A stretch of 5,364 nt of DNA. It comes from Modestobacter sp. (GTDB lineage: Bacteria > Actinomycetota > Actinomycetes > Mycobacteriales > Geodermatophilaceae). Below are positions 1 to 5,364 of this stretch, piece after piece. The notes under the pieces are model-generated. The model had not been told where the DNA came from, ran no database searches, and worked only from the letters and a program-made list of their open reading frames with translations. How positions within the stretch are numbered: position 1 is the stretch's first letter; every line of letters begins with the position of its first letter. The position numbers and the translations under genes were made by a program. The DNA lies in NCBI GenBank assembly GCA_025966175.1, contig JAOPVN010000483.1, forward strand, positions 1 to 5,364, in the 5' to 3' direction.

Positions 1-1
1 G

Positions 2-1024
2 GCCGAGCACGCCGCCCGGTCCGGCCGGGCGGCCGGCAACGGCTCGATGATGCGGGCGGCGCCCGCCGCGATCCGCTTCGCCCGCGAAGGCACCGACGCC
101 ACGATGGACGCCGCCCGGCGGATCTCCGCCCTCACCCACGGCGACCCGTCGGCCGGCGAGGGCTGCGCGGTGCTCCACGAGCTGATCCGGGTCGCCCTGG
201 ACGGCGACGATCCGCTCGCGGCCGTCCCCGCCGCGCTGGCGCAGGTCGCCTCCGAGCACCGCGACCGGTGGGCTGCCGTGCTGGCGCCGGACTGGACCCC
301 CGAGCAGGCGACCGAGGGCAACGGCGCGGTGTGGCCGGCGCTCGGCCAGGCGCTGTGGGCGCTGCGGCGGGGTCGCTCGTTCGCCGAGGTGCTGCGGCTG
401 GTCATCGACCTGGGCGGGGACACGGACACGGTCGCCGCGGTCGCCGGCGCGCTGGCCGGCGCGGTCCACGGGATCGCCGGCATCCCGATGCGCTGGACCT
501 CGGCGGTGCACGGGCGGGTGCCCGGCAGCGACCGGCTCTGGCAACTGGCCGACCTGCACCACCTGGCGGCCGCACTCGACGGGTCGACCGAAGGCCCGTA
601 CGAGCCTCCGGAGAACCCCGGACTGGAGCCCCGGGAGGTGGCCGCCGGGGTCTGGGCCGCAGACCTGGCCGGCGCCCGGCACAGCTCCCCCGACTTCGCC
701 GTCGTCTCGCTGTGCCGCACCGGCCGCCGCTTCCCGCACGAGGTGCAGCGCTTCGCCTACCTGACCGACGACGACGCGAACAGCGAGCTGGACGCCGTGC
801 TGGCCGACGTCCTCGACGACATCGCGGCGCTGCGGGCCGACGGGAAGCCGGTGCTGGTGCACTGCTTCGCCGGCCAGTCCCGCACCGGGCTGGTGCTGCG
901 GGCCTGGCTGCGCCGCACCGAAGGCCTGTCGGCGGCGGAGGCGACCGCGCACGTGCGGCAGCGCTGGCCGCACCTGAGCGAGTGGAACGCGAGCTTCACC
1001 GCCGCCCTGGAGCGCGTGCGCTGA
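2..1024 (+). CDS. ADP-ribosylglycohydrolase fused to a dual-specificity/tyrosine phosphatase domain (5' partial)
   Basis: The reading frame is open from base 2, so the true start lies upstream; the ATG at 47 is inside a conserved motif and is not the start. The window holds 340 residues. Residues 1-165 or so are the C-terminal half of a DraG-type ADP-ribosylglycohydrolase: GNGSMMRAAP (bases 35-64), a THGDP motif (bases 134-148), and the Mg-binding GGDTDT followed by VAAVAGALAGA (bases 413-463). This family hydrolyses ADP-ribose from proteins or small molecules using two Mg ions. After a proline-rich linker (about bases 585-635) comes a second domain of about 130 residues with the phosphatase P-loop HCFAGQSRTG (bases 860-889): the Cys is the nucleophile and the Arg binds phosphate. 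The Asp run in YLTDDDAN (bases 761-784) could supply the general acid. No signal peptide or membrane segment is visible in this part, so it is probably cytoplasmic. Family calls rest on motifs; the substrate of either domain is unknown. Confidence 0.9.
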   Translation, partial: AEHAARSGRAAGNGSMMRAAPAAIRFAREGTDATMDAARRISALTHGDPSAGEGCAVLHELIRVALDGDDPLAAVPAALAQVASEHRDRWAAVLAPDWTPEQATEGNGAVWPALGQALWALRRGRSFAEVLRLVIDLGGDTDTVAAVAGALAGAVHGIAGIPMRWTSAVHGRVPGSDRLWQLADLHHLAAALDGSTEGPYEPPENPGLEPREVAAGVWAADLAGARHSSPDFAVVSLCRTGRRFPHEVQRFAYLTDDDANSELDAVLADVLDDIAALRADGKPVLVHCFAGQSRTGLVLRAWLRRTEGLSAAEATAHVRQRWPHLSEWNASFTAALERVR

Positions 1025-1030
1025 ATCAGC
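1020..1030. repeat. Short palindrome spanning two convergent stop codons
   Basis: GCTGAATCAGC is a perfect odd palindrome containing the TGA of the plus-strand gene (1022-1024) and the TGA of the minus-strand gene (TCA at 1026-1028). An overlapping inverted repeat, AGCGC-GT-GCGCT, lies at 1011-1022. Neither has a T run, and the loops are too short for a good hairpin, so this is not a convincing terminator. It is probably a consequence of the back-to-back stops. Confidence 0.4.
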
Positions 1031-2825
1031 TCCCGGGCCAGGGCTTCGCGGCGGTGATGCCCAGCTCGGTGCCGCAGACGCGGTTGGCCTGGATGTGCTG
1101 CGGGCGGAAGTAGACGGTCGAGGCGGTGACGTCGTCGCCGAAGGCCTGTGGGGTGCTGGGCTCCGGCGGGGCCACCAGGGTCGGTGCCGCGGACTGGATC
1201 GAGAAGCGGATGACCCGGGTGAACTGGCAGTCCTCCCCCACCGACTCGATGCTGAACTCGATCGGTGGCCGGTGGGTGCCGCGCACGATGTTGTCCAGCC
1301 CGCCCGCGCCGGTCGACCCCTCGACCAGGTCGATCGTCCCGTCGTTCCGCTGCACCTCGTTGTTGTCGTTCTGCGCGTGCACGTGCCCGGAGCTGGTCTG
1401 CCGGATCAGCCCGGGCAGCTCCTTGCGCAGCGCCTCGGCGGCGACCGGCGCATGGGCGGCGAAGACGTCGATCGGGTCGGGGCTGGCCGCAGCTCCTCCC
1501 GTGGTGCCCCCGGTGGCCGGGGCGGACGACGTCGGCGCGCCGTCCGGGGTCGCCCCGGCGCCGTCCTGGACGTCGGCACCCACCGCCGCCCGGACCGCCT
1601 CCTGCTCCAGCGGGTCGACCACCGACGGGTTGTCGGCGCCGTAGGCACCCGCCGCGCCGTAGACCCGGGGATCGCTGAGCCCGGCGATCGTCAGCCCGTA
1701 GGCCTGCACCACCCCGGCGGTGACCTCGTAGCCGTCGCCGCTGGCGGTCTTGGTGCCCAGCACGGTGACGCCGGGGACGGTGCGCATGACCTCGACGGTC
1801 GCCGGGGAGTCGTGGTTGCCGGCGATCCAGAGCATCGGGGTGGTGGCGGTGACCGCGCGGATGCCGTCGAGGTAGCTGGGGGTGAGCTCCTCGCGGGTGC
1901 CGAACTCGCTCTCGTCACCGGTGTCGATGATCAGGTCGACGTCGTAGTTGGTGGCGTACTGGCCCACCAGCGGCCAGTTGGCGCCCAGGTGCATGTCGGA
2001 GACGTACATGATCCGCAGCGCGGTCTGCGGCGTCTGGTCGCTCTCGATCTGCGCCTGCAGCGCCGCCTGGATGCCGACGACCGAGCCCAGCACGTCCAGC
2101 GCCTTCGACTGCTGCGAGTAGTACGCGGAGAGCTGGCCGGGGAACAGCTGAGCGGCGGCCAGCGTGCCGGTGAGCCGGGACTCCCGCACCCAGTCCGGGT
2201 TGTAGGTCACCACCCCGTAGCCGGCGACGGCGGCGGTCAGGACGACGGCGACCCCGGCCTCCACCGCCCGGTAGCGCAGCTCGTGCGCCCGCCGTGGCCG
2301 CCCGCGCAGGTAGCGCACCGACATGTTGATCGCGCCGGCCACGCCGAGCCCGATCGCCAGCCCGAGCAGGAACTCGCCGATCAGCCAGGTCGCGATCCGC
2401 GGCAGCTGGGCGGTGAAGTCGGCCTGCAGCCGCTGCACGAATGCCGGCAGGTCGCCGTTGGCCAACCGGGTCAGCTCCAGGACGTCGACGTCCTCGGGGC
2501 TGACGTGCACGCCGAACGGCACCCCGCTGACCTGCGGGAACTCCCAGCTGCCCAGGGTGGTGTCAGCCGACAGGCCGGGCCGGGAGAACAGCGAGCCCTG
2601 CACCTCGAACGGCACGCCCTGCACGGTCGCGTGGTAGGGAAAGGCCTGCAGCAGCGCGGCGGCGCAGAGCAGCGGGAGCGCCAGCCGGAGCGCCCAGCGG
2701 AGCGCGAACTCCAGGACCCGGCCGAGCACGGCGACGGTGCGCCCGGCGAGCTGCCGGGCGCGGGCTGCCCGGGTCACCGGGAAGGGCAGGACGAGCTGCT
2801 CGCCGCCGTCCGGGGTGCGTGCCAT
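1026..2825 (-). CDS. Membrane-anchored metallophosphoesterase (calcineurin-like)
   Basis: This complete gene encodes 599 residues. Three hydrophobic segments lie at about residues 36-62, 147-171 and 187-207. The short Arg-rich stretch at 172-186 suggests a cytoplasmic loop, so residues 63-146 and the catalytic part from 208 on are probably outside the membrane. Metallophosphoesterase metal motifs are all present: D277-x-H279 in SDMHLG, GDE at 303-305, GNHD at 336-339, H458 in AAHAP, and GHVH at 480-483. This fits a two-metal phosphoesterase; the substrate (protein, nucleotide or lipid) cannot be told. A Gly/Ala/Pro/Thr-rich linker at about 421-450 separates GNHD from the last two His motifs. 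Cys533 and Cys584 could form a disulfide outside the cell. The start is the ATG at 2825, just before Arg-containing sequence leading into the first helix; the ribosome binding site is weak (GGGCGGC directly upstream). A further ATG 10 bases upstream is out of frame. The gene converges on the upstream hydrolase with one base between stops and diverges from the permease. Confidence 0.93.
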   Translation of the reverse strand: MARTPDGGEQLVLPFPVTRAARARQLAGRTVAVLGRVLEFALRWALRLALPLLCAAALLQAFPYHATVQGVPFEVQGSLFSRPGLSADTTLGSWEFPQVSGVPFGVHVSPEDVDVLELTRLANGDLPAFVQRLQADFTAQLPRIATWLIGEFLLGLAIGLGVAGAINMSVRYLRGRPRRAHELRYRAVEAGVAVVLTAAVAGYGVVTYNPDWVRESRLTGTLAAAQLFPGQLSAYYSQQSKALDVLGSVVGIQAALQAQIESDQTPQTALRIMYVSDMHLGANWPLVGQYATNYDVDLIIDTGDESEFGTREELTPSYLDGIRAVTATTPMLWIAGNHDSPATVEVMRTVPGVTVLGTKTASGDGYEVTAGVVQAYGLTIAGLSDPRVYGAAGAYGADNPSVVDPLEQEAVRAAVGADVQDGAGATPDGAPTSSAPATGGTTGGAAASPDPIDVFAAHAPVAAEALRKELPGLIRQTSSGHVHAQNDNNEVQRNDGTIDLVEGSTGAGGLDNIVRGTHRPPIEFSIESVGEDCQFTRVIRFSIQSAAPTLVAPPEPSTPQAFGDDVTASTVYFRPQHIQANRVCGTELGITAAKPWPGS

Positions 2826-2987
2826 TGCCGCCCATTGTCCCGACCGGACGGACGGCGTCGACCAGCGCAGGGGTCGCGTCGATCACCCACCGGTCGCCGA
2901 CCACCGCAACTCGACTGGTGTGAAGGAATCCTGGCCGGGACGTAACGGCGACCACATGCCGGGGAAGCACTCCGCTCCTACGTTTCG

Positions 2988-3023
2988 CCTGGTCCCGGTG
3001 ACGAGAACACCCAGTGATCCAGG
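2988..3023 (+). promoter_or_regulatory. Possible leader hairpin overlapping the permease ribosome binding site
   Basis: CCTGG (2988-2992) can pair with CCAGG (3019-3023). Inside this, GGTG (2997-3000) can pair with CACC (3008-3011) around the loop ACGAGAA. The 3' arm covers the first three bases of the AGGAG Shine-Dalgarno, so the fold would hide it. The stems are short (5 and 4 base pairs), and in DNA this GC-rich such pairings arise by chance. Confidence 0.25.
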
Positions 3024-3025
3024 AG
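3021..3025 (+). promoter_or_regulatory. Ribosome binding site of the permease
   Basis: AGGAG lies 7 bases before the ATG at 3033. It fixes that ATG as the start and argues against any start in the other frame upstream. Confidence 0.8.
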
Positions 3026-3032
3026 CCCCGCC

Positions 3033-3605
3033 ATGGCCCAGAGCGACGTGGTTGCCCCCACCCCCGAAGGGACCGAGCCCCCGGGACAGCCCCGGGGTCC
3101 CGACGTCAGCGCCGCCACCCGCGAGACGCTGGAGGACTACACCCTCCGGTTCGCCCCACGCCACTACCGGAGGTGGACGCCGGCCGTCGTCGGCATCTCC
3201 GCACTCGGTGGCATCGCCTACCTCGCCGACTTCGCCATCGGCGCGAACATCGGCATCTCCTACGGCACGACCAATGCGCTGTGGGGCATCGGCGTCTTCG
3301 CCGTCGTCATCGTGCTGACCGGCTTCCCGCTGGCCTACTACGCGGCCCGGTACAACCTGGACCTGGACCTGATCACCCGGGGCAGCGGCTTCGGCTACTA
3401 CGGCTCGGTCGTCACCAACGTCATCTTCGCGACGTTCACGTTCATCTTCTTCGCCCTCGAGGGCTCGATCATGGCCCAGGGGCTGGAGCTCGGGCTGGGC
3501 ATCCCGTTGTGGCTGGGCTACGCCCTCTCCACGCTGCTGATCTTCCCGCTGGTCATCTACGGGATGCAGGTGCTCTCGACGCTGCAGGTCTGGACGACGC
3601 CGTGA
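3033..3605 (+). CDS. NCS1 permease, N-terminal fragment (190 residues)
   Basis: This is the first open part of the broken permease, starting at the ATG served by AGGAG at 3021-3025. A polar, Pro-rich cytoplasmic tail of about 45 residues precedes roughly four hydrophobic segments (about residues 50-70, 84-105, 125-150 and 155-182). The RGSGFGYYGS motif sits just before the third. The fragment ends at WTTP, in what should be the approach to the next helix. By itself it lacks more than half of the transporter and is unlikely to transport anything. Confidence 0.7.
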   Translation: MAQSDVVAPTPEGTEPPGQPRGPDVSAATRETLEDYTLRFAPRHYRRWTPAVVGISALGGIAYLADFAIGANIGISYGTTNALWGIGVFAVVIVLTGFPLAYYAARYNLDLDLITRGSGFGYYGSVVTNVIFATFTFIFFALEGSIMAQGLELGLGIPLWLGYALSTLLIFPLVIYGMQVLSTLQVWTTP

Positions 3606-4666
3606 TCAGCCACCCGGAGTCGATCAACGGCTTCTTCGCCTATCGCGGCGAGAGCAACACCTCGCCCAACGTCGGCTCGGTGCTGCTGGCCGCCGGGGTC
3701 TGCCTGTCGCTGATCGCGCAGATCGCCGAGCAGATCGACTACCTGCGGTTCATGCCGCCGCGCACGCCGGAGAACTCCCGCAGGTGGTGGACCTGGATGG
3801 TGCTGGCCGGCCCGGGCTGGGTGCTGTTCGGCGCGATCAAGCAGGTCATCGGGCTGTTCCTGGCGGTCTACATCATCGCCAACGTCACCGACGGCGCCGC
3901 GATCGCGAACCAGCCGGTGCACCAGTTCCTGGAGATCTACTCCGACATCATGCCGAGCTGGCTGGCGCTGACCCTCGCCGTCGTCCTCGTCGTGATCAGC
4001 CAGGTGAAGATCAACGTCACCAACGCCTACTCGGGCTCGCTGGCCTGGACGAACTCCTACACCCGGATCACCCGGCACTACCCGGGCCGGCTGGTCTTCC
4101 TCGGCGTCAACCTGGCGATCGCGCTGGTGCTGATGGAAGCCAACATGTTCGACTTCCTGAACACGATCCTGGGCTTCTACGCCAACTGCGGGATCGCCTG
4201 GGTGGTCGTCGTCGCCAGTGACATCGCGATCAACAAGTACCTGCTGAAGATCTCGCCCAAGGAACCGGAGTTCCGCCGCGGGATGCTCTACCCGATCAAC
4301 CCGGTCGGCTTCGGCTCGATGCTGATCGCGGCCGGCGTCTCGATCCTGGTGTTCTTCGGTGGTCTGGGTGAGGGGCTCAAGCCCTATTCACCGCTGGTCG
4401 CGATCGTGCTGGCCCTGGTGCTGCCGCCCGTGCTCGCGGTCGCCACCAAGGGCCGCTGGTACCTGCGCCGCACCCACGACGGCATCGACCTGCCCATGTA
4501 CGACGAGCACGGCAACCCCTCCGGCGAGGAGCTCACCTGCCACGTCTGCGACCAGGCCTACGAGCGGCCCGACATGGCCGCCTGCGAGACCCACGACGCG
4601 CACGTCTGCTCGCTGGACCTGTCGACCGACCGGACCGGCGAGCACGTCCTCCCCGCGCACCCCTGA
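3602..4666 (+). CDS. NCS1 permease, C-terminal fragment with Cys/His-rich tail (354 residues)
   Basis: This is the second part of the broken permease. If translated separately, its first possible start is the GTG at 3602-3604, which overlaps the TGA of the N-terminal fragment as GTGA; no good Shine-Dalgarno precedes it. The frame is open further upstream (an ATG at 3014), but that upstream stretch is Arg-rich shadow sequence, not protein-like. About seven hydrophobic helices follow, including the conserved AEQIDYLRF, IKQVIGLF and NVTNAYSGSLAW segments. After the last helix (ending near base 4450) comes a cytoplasmic tail with the pattern C-x2-C-x11-C-x2-H-x4-C (bases 4538-4609), which looks like a small metal-binding module. 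Confidence 0.7.
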   Translation: MISHPESINGFFAYRGESNTSPNVGSVLLAAGVCLSLIAQIAEQIDYLRFMPPRTPENSRRWWTWMVLAGPGWVLFGAIKQVIGLFLAVYIIANVTDGAAIANQPVHQFLEIYSDIMPSWLALTLAVVLVVISQVKINVTNAYSGSLAWTNSYTRITRHYPGRLVFLGVNLAIALVLMEANMFDFLNTILGFYANCGIAWVVVVASDIAINKYLLKISPKEPEFRRGMLYPINPVGFGSMLIAAGVSILVFFGGLGEGLKPYSPLVAIVLALVLPPVLAVATKGRWYLRRTHDGIDLPMYDEHGNPSGEELTCHVCDQAYERPDMAACETHDAHVCSLDLSTDRTGEHVLPAHP

Positions 4667-4668
4667 GG

Positions 4669-4682
4669 GCCTGCCGACAGGC
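4669..4682 (+). terminator. Weak candidate terminator hairpin after the permease
   Basis: GCCTG-CCGA-CAGGC is a five-base-pair stem with a four-base loop, starting two bases after the permease stop. No T run follows, so it is at best a weak stop or mRNA 3'-end structure, as is common in high-GC genomes. Confidence 0.3.
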
Positions 4683-4703
4683 GAGCGACCACCTCACGAC
4701 GTT

Positions 4704-4715
4704 CGGCGGCCGCCG
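4704..4715. repeat. 12-base perfect palindrome
   Basis: CGGCGGCCGCCG is self-complementary. It could be a protein binding site upstream of the zinc-ribbon gene, but such GC-only palindromes are frequent by chance here. Confidence 0.3.
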
Positions 4716-4873
4716 TCCCAGCGTGCACCGATCCGGGTGGCGGAACACCCCATTCGTCCTTCTGAGGGGCCGCGCGGGTTGCGCCGCGCCGCATCGGGCG
4801 TCCGGCATGGGACCCTGGACCCTGACCGACGACGACGCGCTCGCTGACTCGTCGCCGACGAACGGGGCTCCCT

Positions 4874-5364
4874 TTGGCACTGATCAACTGCCCCTCCTGC
4901 TCCAGCGAGGACATCAACGGCACGCCGCAGCCGGACAGCCGGCTGCTGATCCACTGCAACAACTGCGGAAATGAGTGGCTGCGCGGTGAGGCCCGGCGCG
5001 ATCCGGCCCGGCCTGCCGTACGCACCGTGGACTCCCTGCACGCGGAGTTCCCGACCGCCGCCGACGTCCGCCCCGAGGTGCGTGAGCGGGTGATGCTGCT
5101 GACGTCGGAGTTCCTGATGGAGCGGCCCGAGCCCGACCCGGACATCGAGTCGTACCGGGTGCGGTACGCCGAGCTGTTCACCCGCGAGAACCTGCGGAAC
5201 GCGACGCCGGACCAGCTGCTGCACTTCGCGAACTCCACGACCGTCGCCGACCCGGGCAACATGTCCGGGTTCAACCGGGCGTGGAAGACCGCCGGCCCGG
5301 ACAAGGCCGCCGGGCAGGTGCGCGGCACGATCGAGTACCTGCTGTTCGGTCCGGAGAGCCTGCG
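4874..5364 (+). CDS. Zinc-ribbon protein of unknown function (3' partial, TTG start)
   Basis: The frame is open from just after a TGA at 4823-4825 to the window end. The only sensible start is the TTG at 4874, preceded by GGGG at 4864-4867 (six-base spacing) and reading MALINCPSCSSEDINGT. A CTG at 4844 is the only other candidate. The window holds 163 residues. Residues 6-31 form a four-Cys zinc ribbon, C-x2-C-x18-C-x2-C, followed by NEW and a charged linker (RGEARRDPARP). The rest (about 50-163) is soluble and rich in Glu, Asp and Arg, probably helical, with segments such as SEFLMERPEPDPDIESYRV and FNRAWKTAGPDKAAGQVRG. I recognise no family for that part. There is no signal peptide or membrane segment, so it is probably cytoplasmic. 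Zinc ribbons of this kind occur in nucleic-acid-binding and adaptor proteins, but a role here is not shown. The gene has its own upstream gap of 207 bases and need not be co-transcribed with the permease. Confidence 0.8.
   Translation, partial: MALINCPSCSSEDINGTPQPDSRLLIHCNNCGNEWLRGEARRDPARPAVRTVDSLHAEFPTAADVRPEVRERVMLLTSEFLMERPEPDPDIESYRVRYAELFTRENLRNATPDQLLHFANSTTVADPGNMSGFNRAWKTAGPDKAAGQVRGTIEYLLFGPESL

Larger units (their letters stand above)
2826..3032. promoter_or_regulatory. Divergent intergenic region between the phosphoesterase and the permease
   Basis: These 207 bases separate two divergent starts and should hold promoters for both. For the permease, TACGTT at 2979-2984 fits an actinobacterial -10 (TAnnnT), but I see no good -35. 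For the phosphoesterase, GACAAT on the minus strand ends 7 bases before its ATG, a spacing that would give a leaderless transcript; this is weak. GGTCGCCGACC (2892-2902) is a short inverted repeat that could be an operator half-site pair or chance. No riboswitch class that I can name matches. Confidence 0.4.
3033..4666 (+). pseudogene. NCS1-family purine/cytosine-type permease, disrupted by frameshift or internal deletion
   Basis: NCS1 permeases are about 12-helix cation symporters or related carriers for nucleobases, allantoin, hydantoins and vitamins. The N-terminal half (from 3033) has the cytoplasmic LEDYTLRFAP segment, GIAYLADFAIGANIGISYGT and RGSGFGYYGS, typical of the family. It stops at TGA 3603-3605 straight after LQVWTTP. 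The C-terminal half continues one base back in another frame, with GVCLSLIAQIAEQIDYLRF, a GPGWVLFGAIKQVIGLF helix and NVTNAYSGSLAWTNSYTR, ending at TGA 4664-4666. The two halves together give 544 residues, near the usual length. In relatives as I recall them, a hydrophobic stretch of roughly a dozen residues follows WTTP and completes a helix; here it is absent. Rejoining the frames needs 3k+1 extra bases, and about 40 would supply that stretch. The downstream frame shows no other decay, so the lesion is recent or a sequence/assembly error. The substrate cannot be assigned. Confidence 0.85.
4667..4873. other. Intergenic region between the permease and the zinc-ribbon gene
   Basis: These 207 bases show no protein-like reading frame. 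They hold a weak hairpin just after the permease stop (4669-4682), a 12-base GC palindrome (4704-4715), two tandem copies of GACCCTG (4811-4824), and a GACGAC-rich stretch with a partial inverted copy (about 4827-4860). A promoter for the downstream gene is expected here, but I find no clear -10/-35 pair. Confidence 0.5.

Noticed and set aside
1095..2945. A 616-codon open frame on the plus strand opposite the phosphoesterase.
   Set aside because: Its translation is Arg/Gly/Asp/Val-rich with no domain sense, while the minus strand carries all metal motifs. Long antisense frames are normal in DNA this GC-rich.
2935..3032. A possible riboswitch in the permease leader (guanidine- or TPP-like fragments such as TGGTCC and GAGAACAC).
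   Set aside because: Only short scattered matches occur; the conserved core elements and closing stems of those classes are absent.
3014..3600. The 5' part of the frame that later encodes the permease C-terminal half.
   Set aside because: Before about base 3600 it is Arg/Pro/His-rich shadow of the real N-terminal frame, and its ATG at 3014 has no proper ribosome binding site.
3601..3606. Programmed ribosomal frameshifting to join the permease halves.
   Set aside because: There is no slippery heptamer, and shifting back one base would still leave the helix segment missing.
3601..3612. CGTGATCAGCCA at the permease break recurs at 3991-4002, suggesting repeat-mediated deletion.
   Set aside because: The sequence between the two copies is intact and the missing segment lies before the first copy. 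The match probably reflects codons for similar residues.
4723..4974. An 83-codon plus-strand frame overlapping the start of the zinc-ribbon gene.
   Set aside because: It is out of frame with the four-Cys ribbon and has no motif or convincing ribosome binding site.
4558..5328. A 256-codon minus-strand frame opposite the zinc-ribbon gene.
   Set aside because: It is Ser/Arg-rich with no recognisable motif and spans the permease tail and the intergenic gap; the plus strand holds a clear zinc ribbon.

Overview
The window is very GC-rich, with G or C in most third codon positions. This suggests a high-GC actinobacterium; my guess is a Geodermatophilaceae-like genus, but that rests on composition and general protein flavour only. 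It reads as ordinary chromosome. I see no insertion sequence, CRISPR array, tRNA or rRNA.

Layout. (1) Bases 2-1024, plus strand: the 3' part of a gene joining an ADP-ribosylglycohydrolase (DraG-type) domain to a C-terminal cysteine-dependent protein phosphatase domain; its start lies before the window. (2) Bases 1026-2825, minus strand: a complete membrane-anchored metallophosphoesterase of 599 residues. It converges on gene 1 with a single base between the two stop codons. (3) Bases 2826-3032: a 207-base divergent intergenic region, including a leader with a clear ribosome binding site and a possible hairpin over it. (4) Bases 3033-4666, plus strand: an NCS1-family (purine/cytosine/allantoin-type) permease broken at about base 3602. 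The first 190 residues and the last 354 lie in different frames, and the rest of a transmembrane helix normally found at the junction seems to be absent. (5) Bases 4667-4873: an intergenic region with weak inverted repeats. (6) Base 4874 to the window end, plus strand: a TTG-started gene for an N-terminal zinc-ribbon protein of unknown function, running off the window.

The genes do not form an obvious pathway. Gene 1 probably removes ADP-ribose (and perhaps phosphate) from targets in the cytoplasm. Gene 2 is an envelope phosphoesterase. Gene 4 would be a nucleobase or related transporter if intact. Gene 6 could bind nucleic acid or be regulatory, but nothing shows this. The items most worth a second look are the permease lesion, with its GTGA stop/start overlap, and the hydrolase-phosphatase fusion. 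I found no convincing new multi-gene system.
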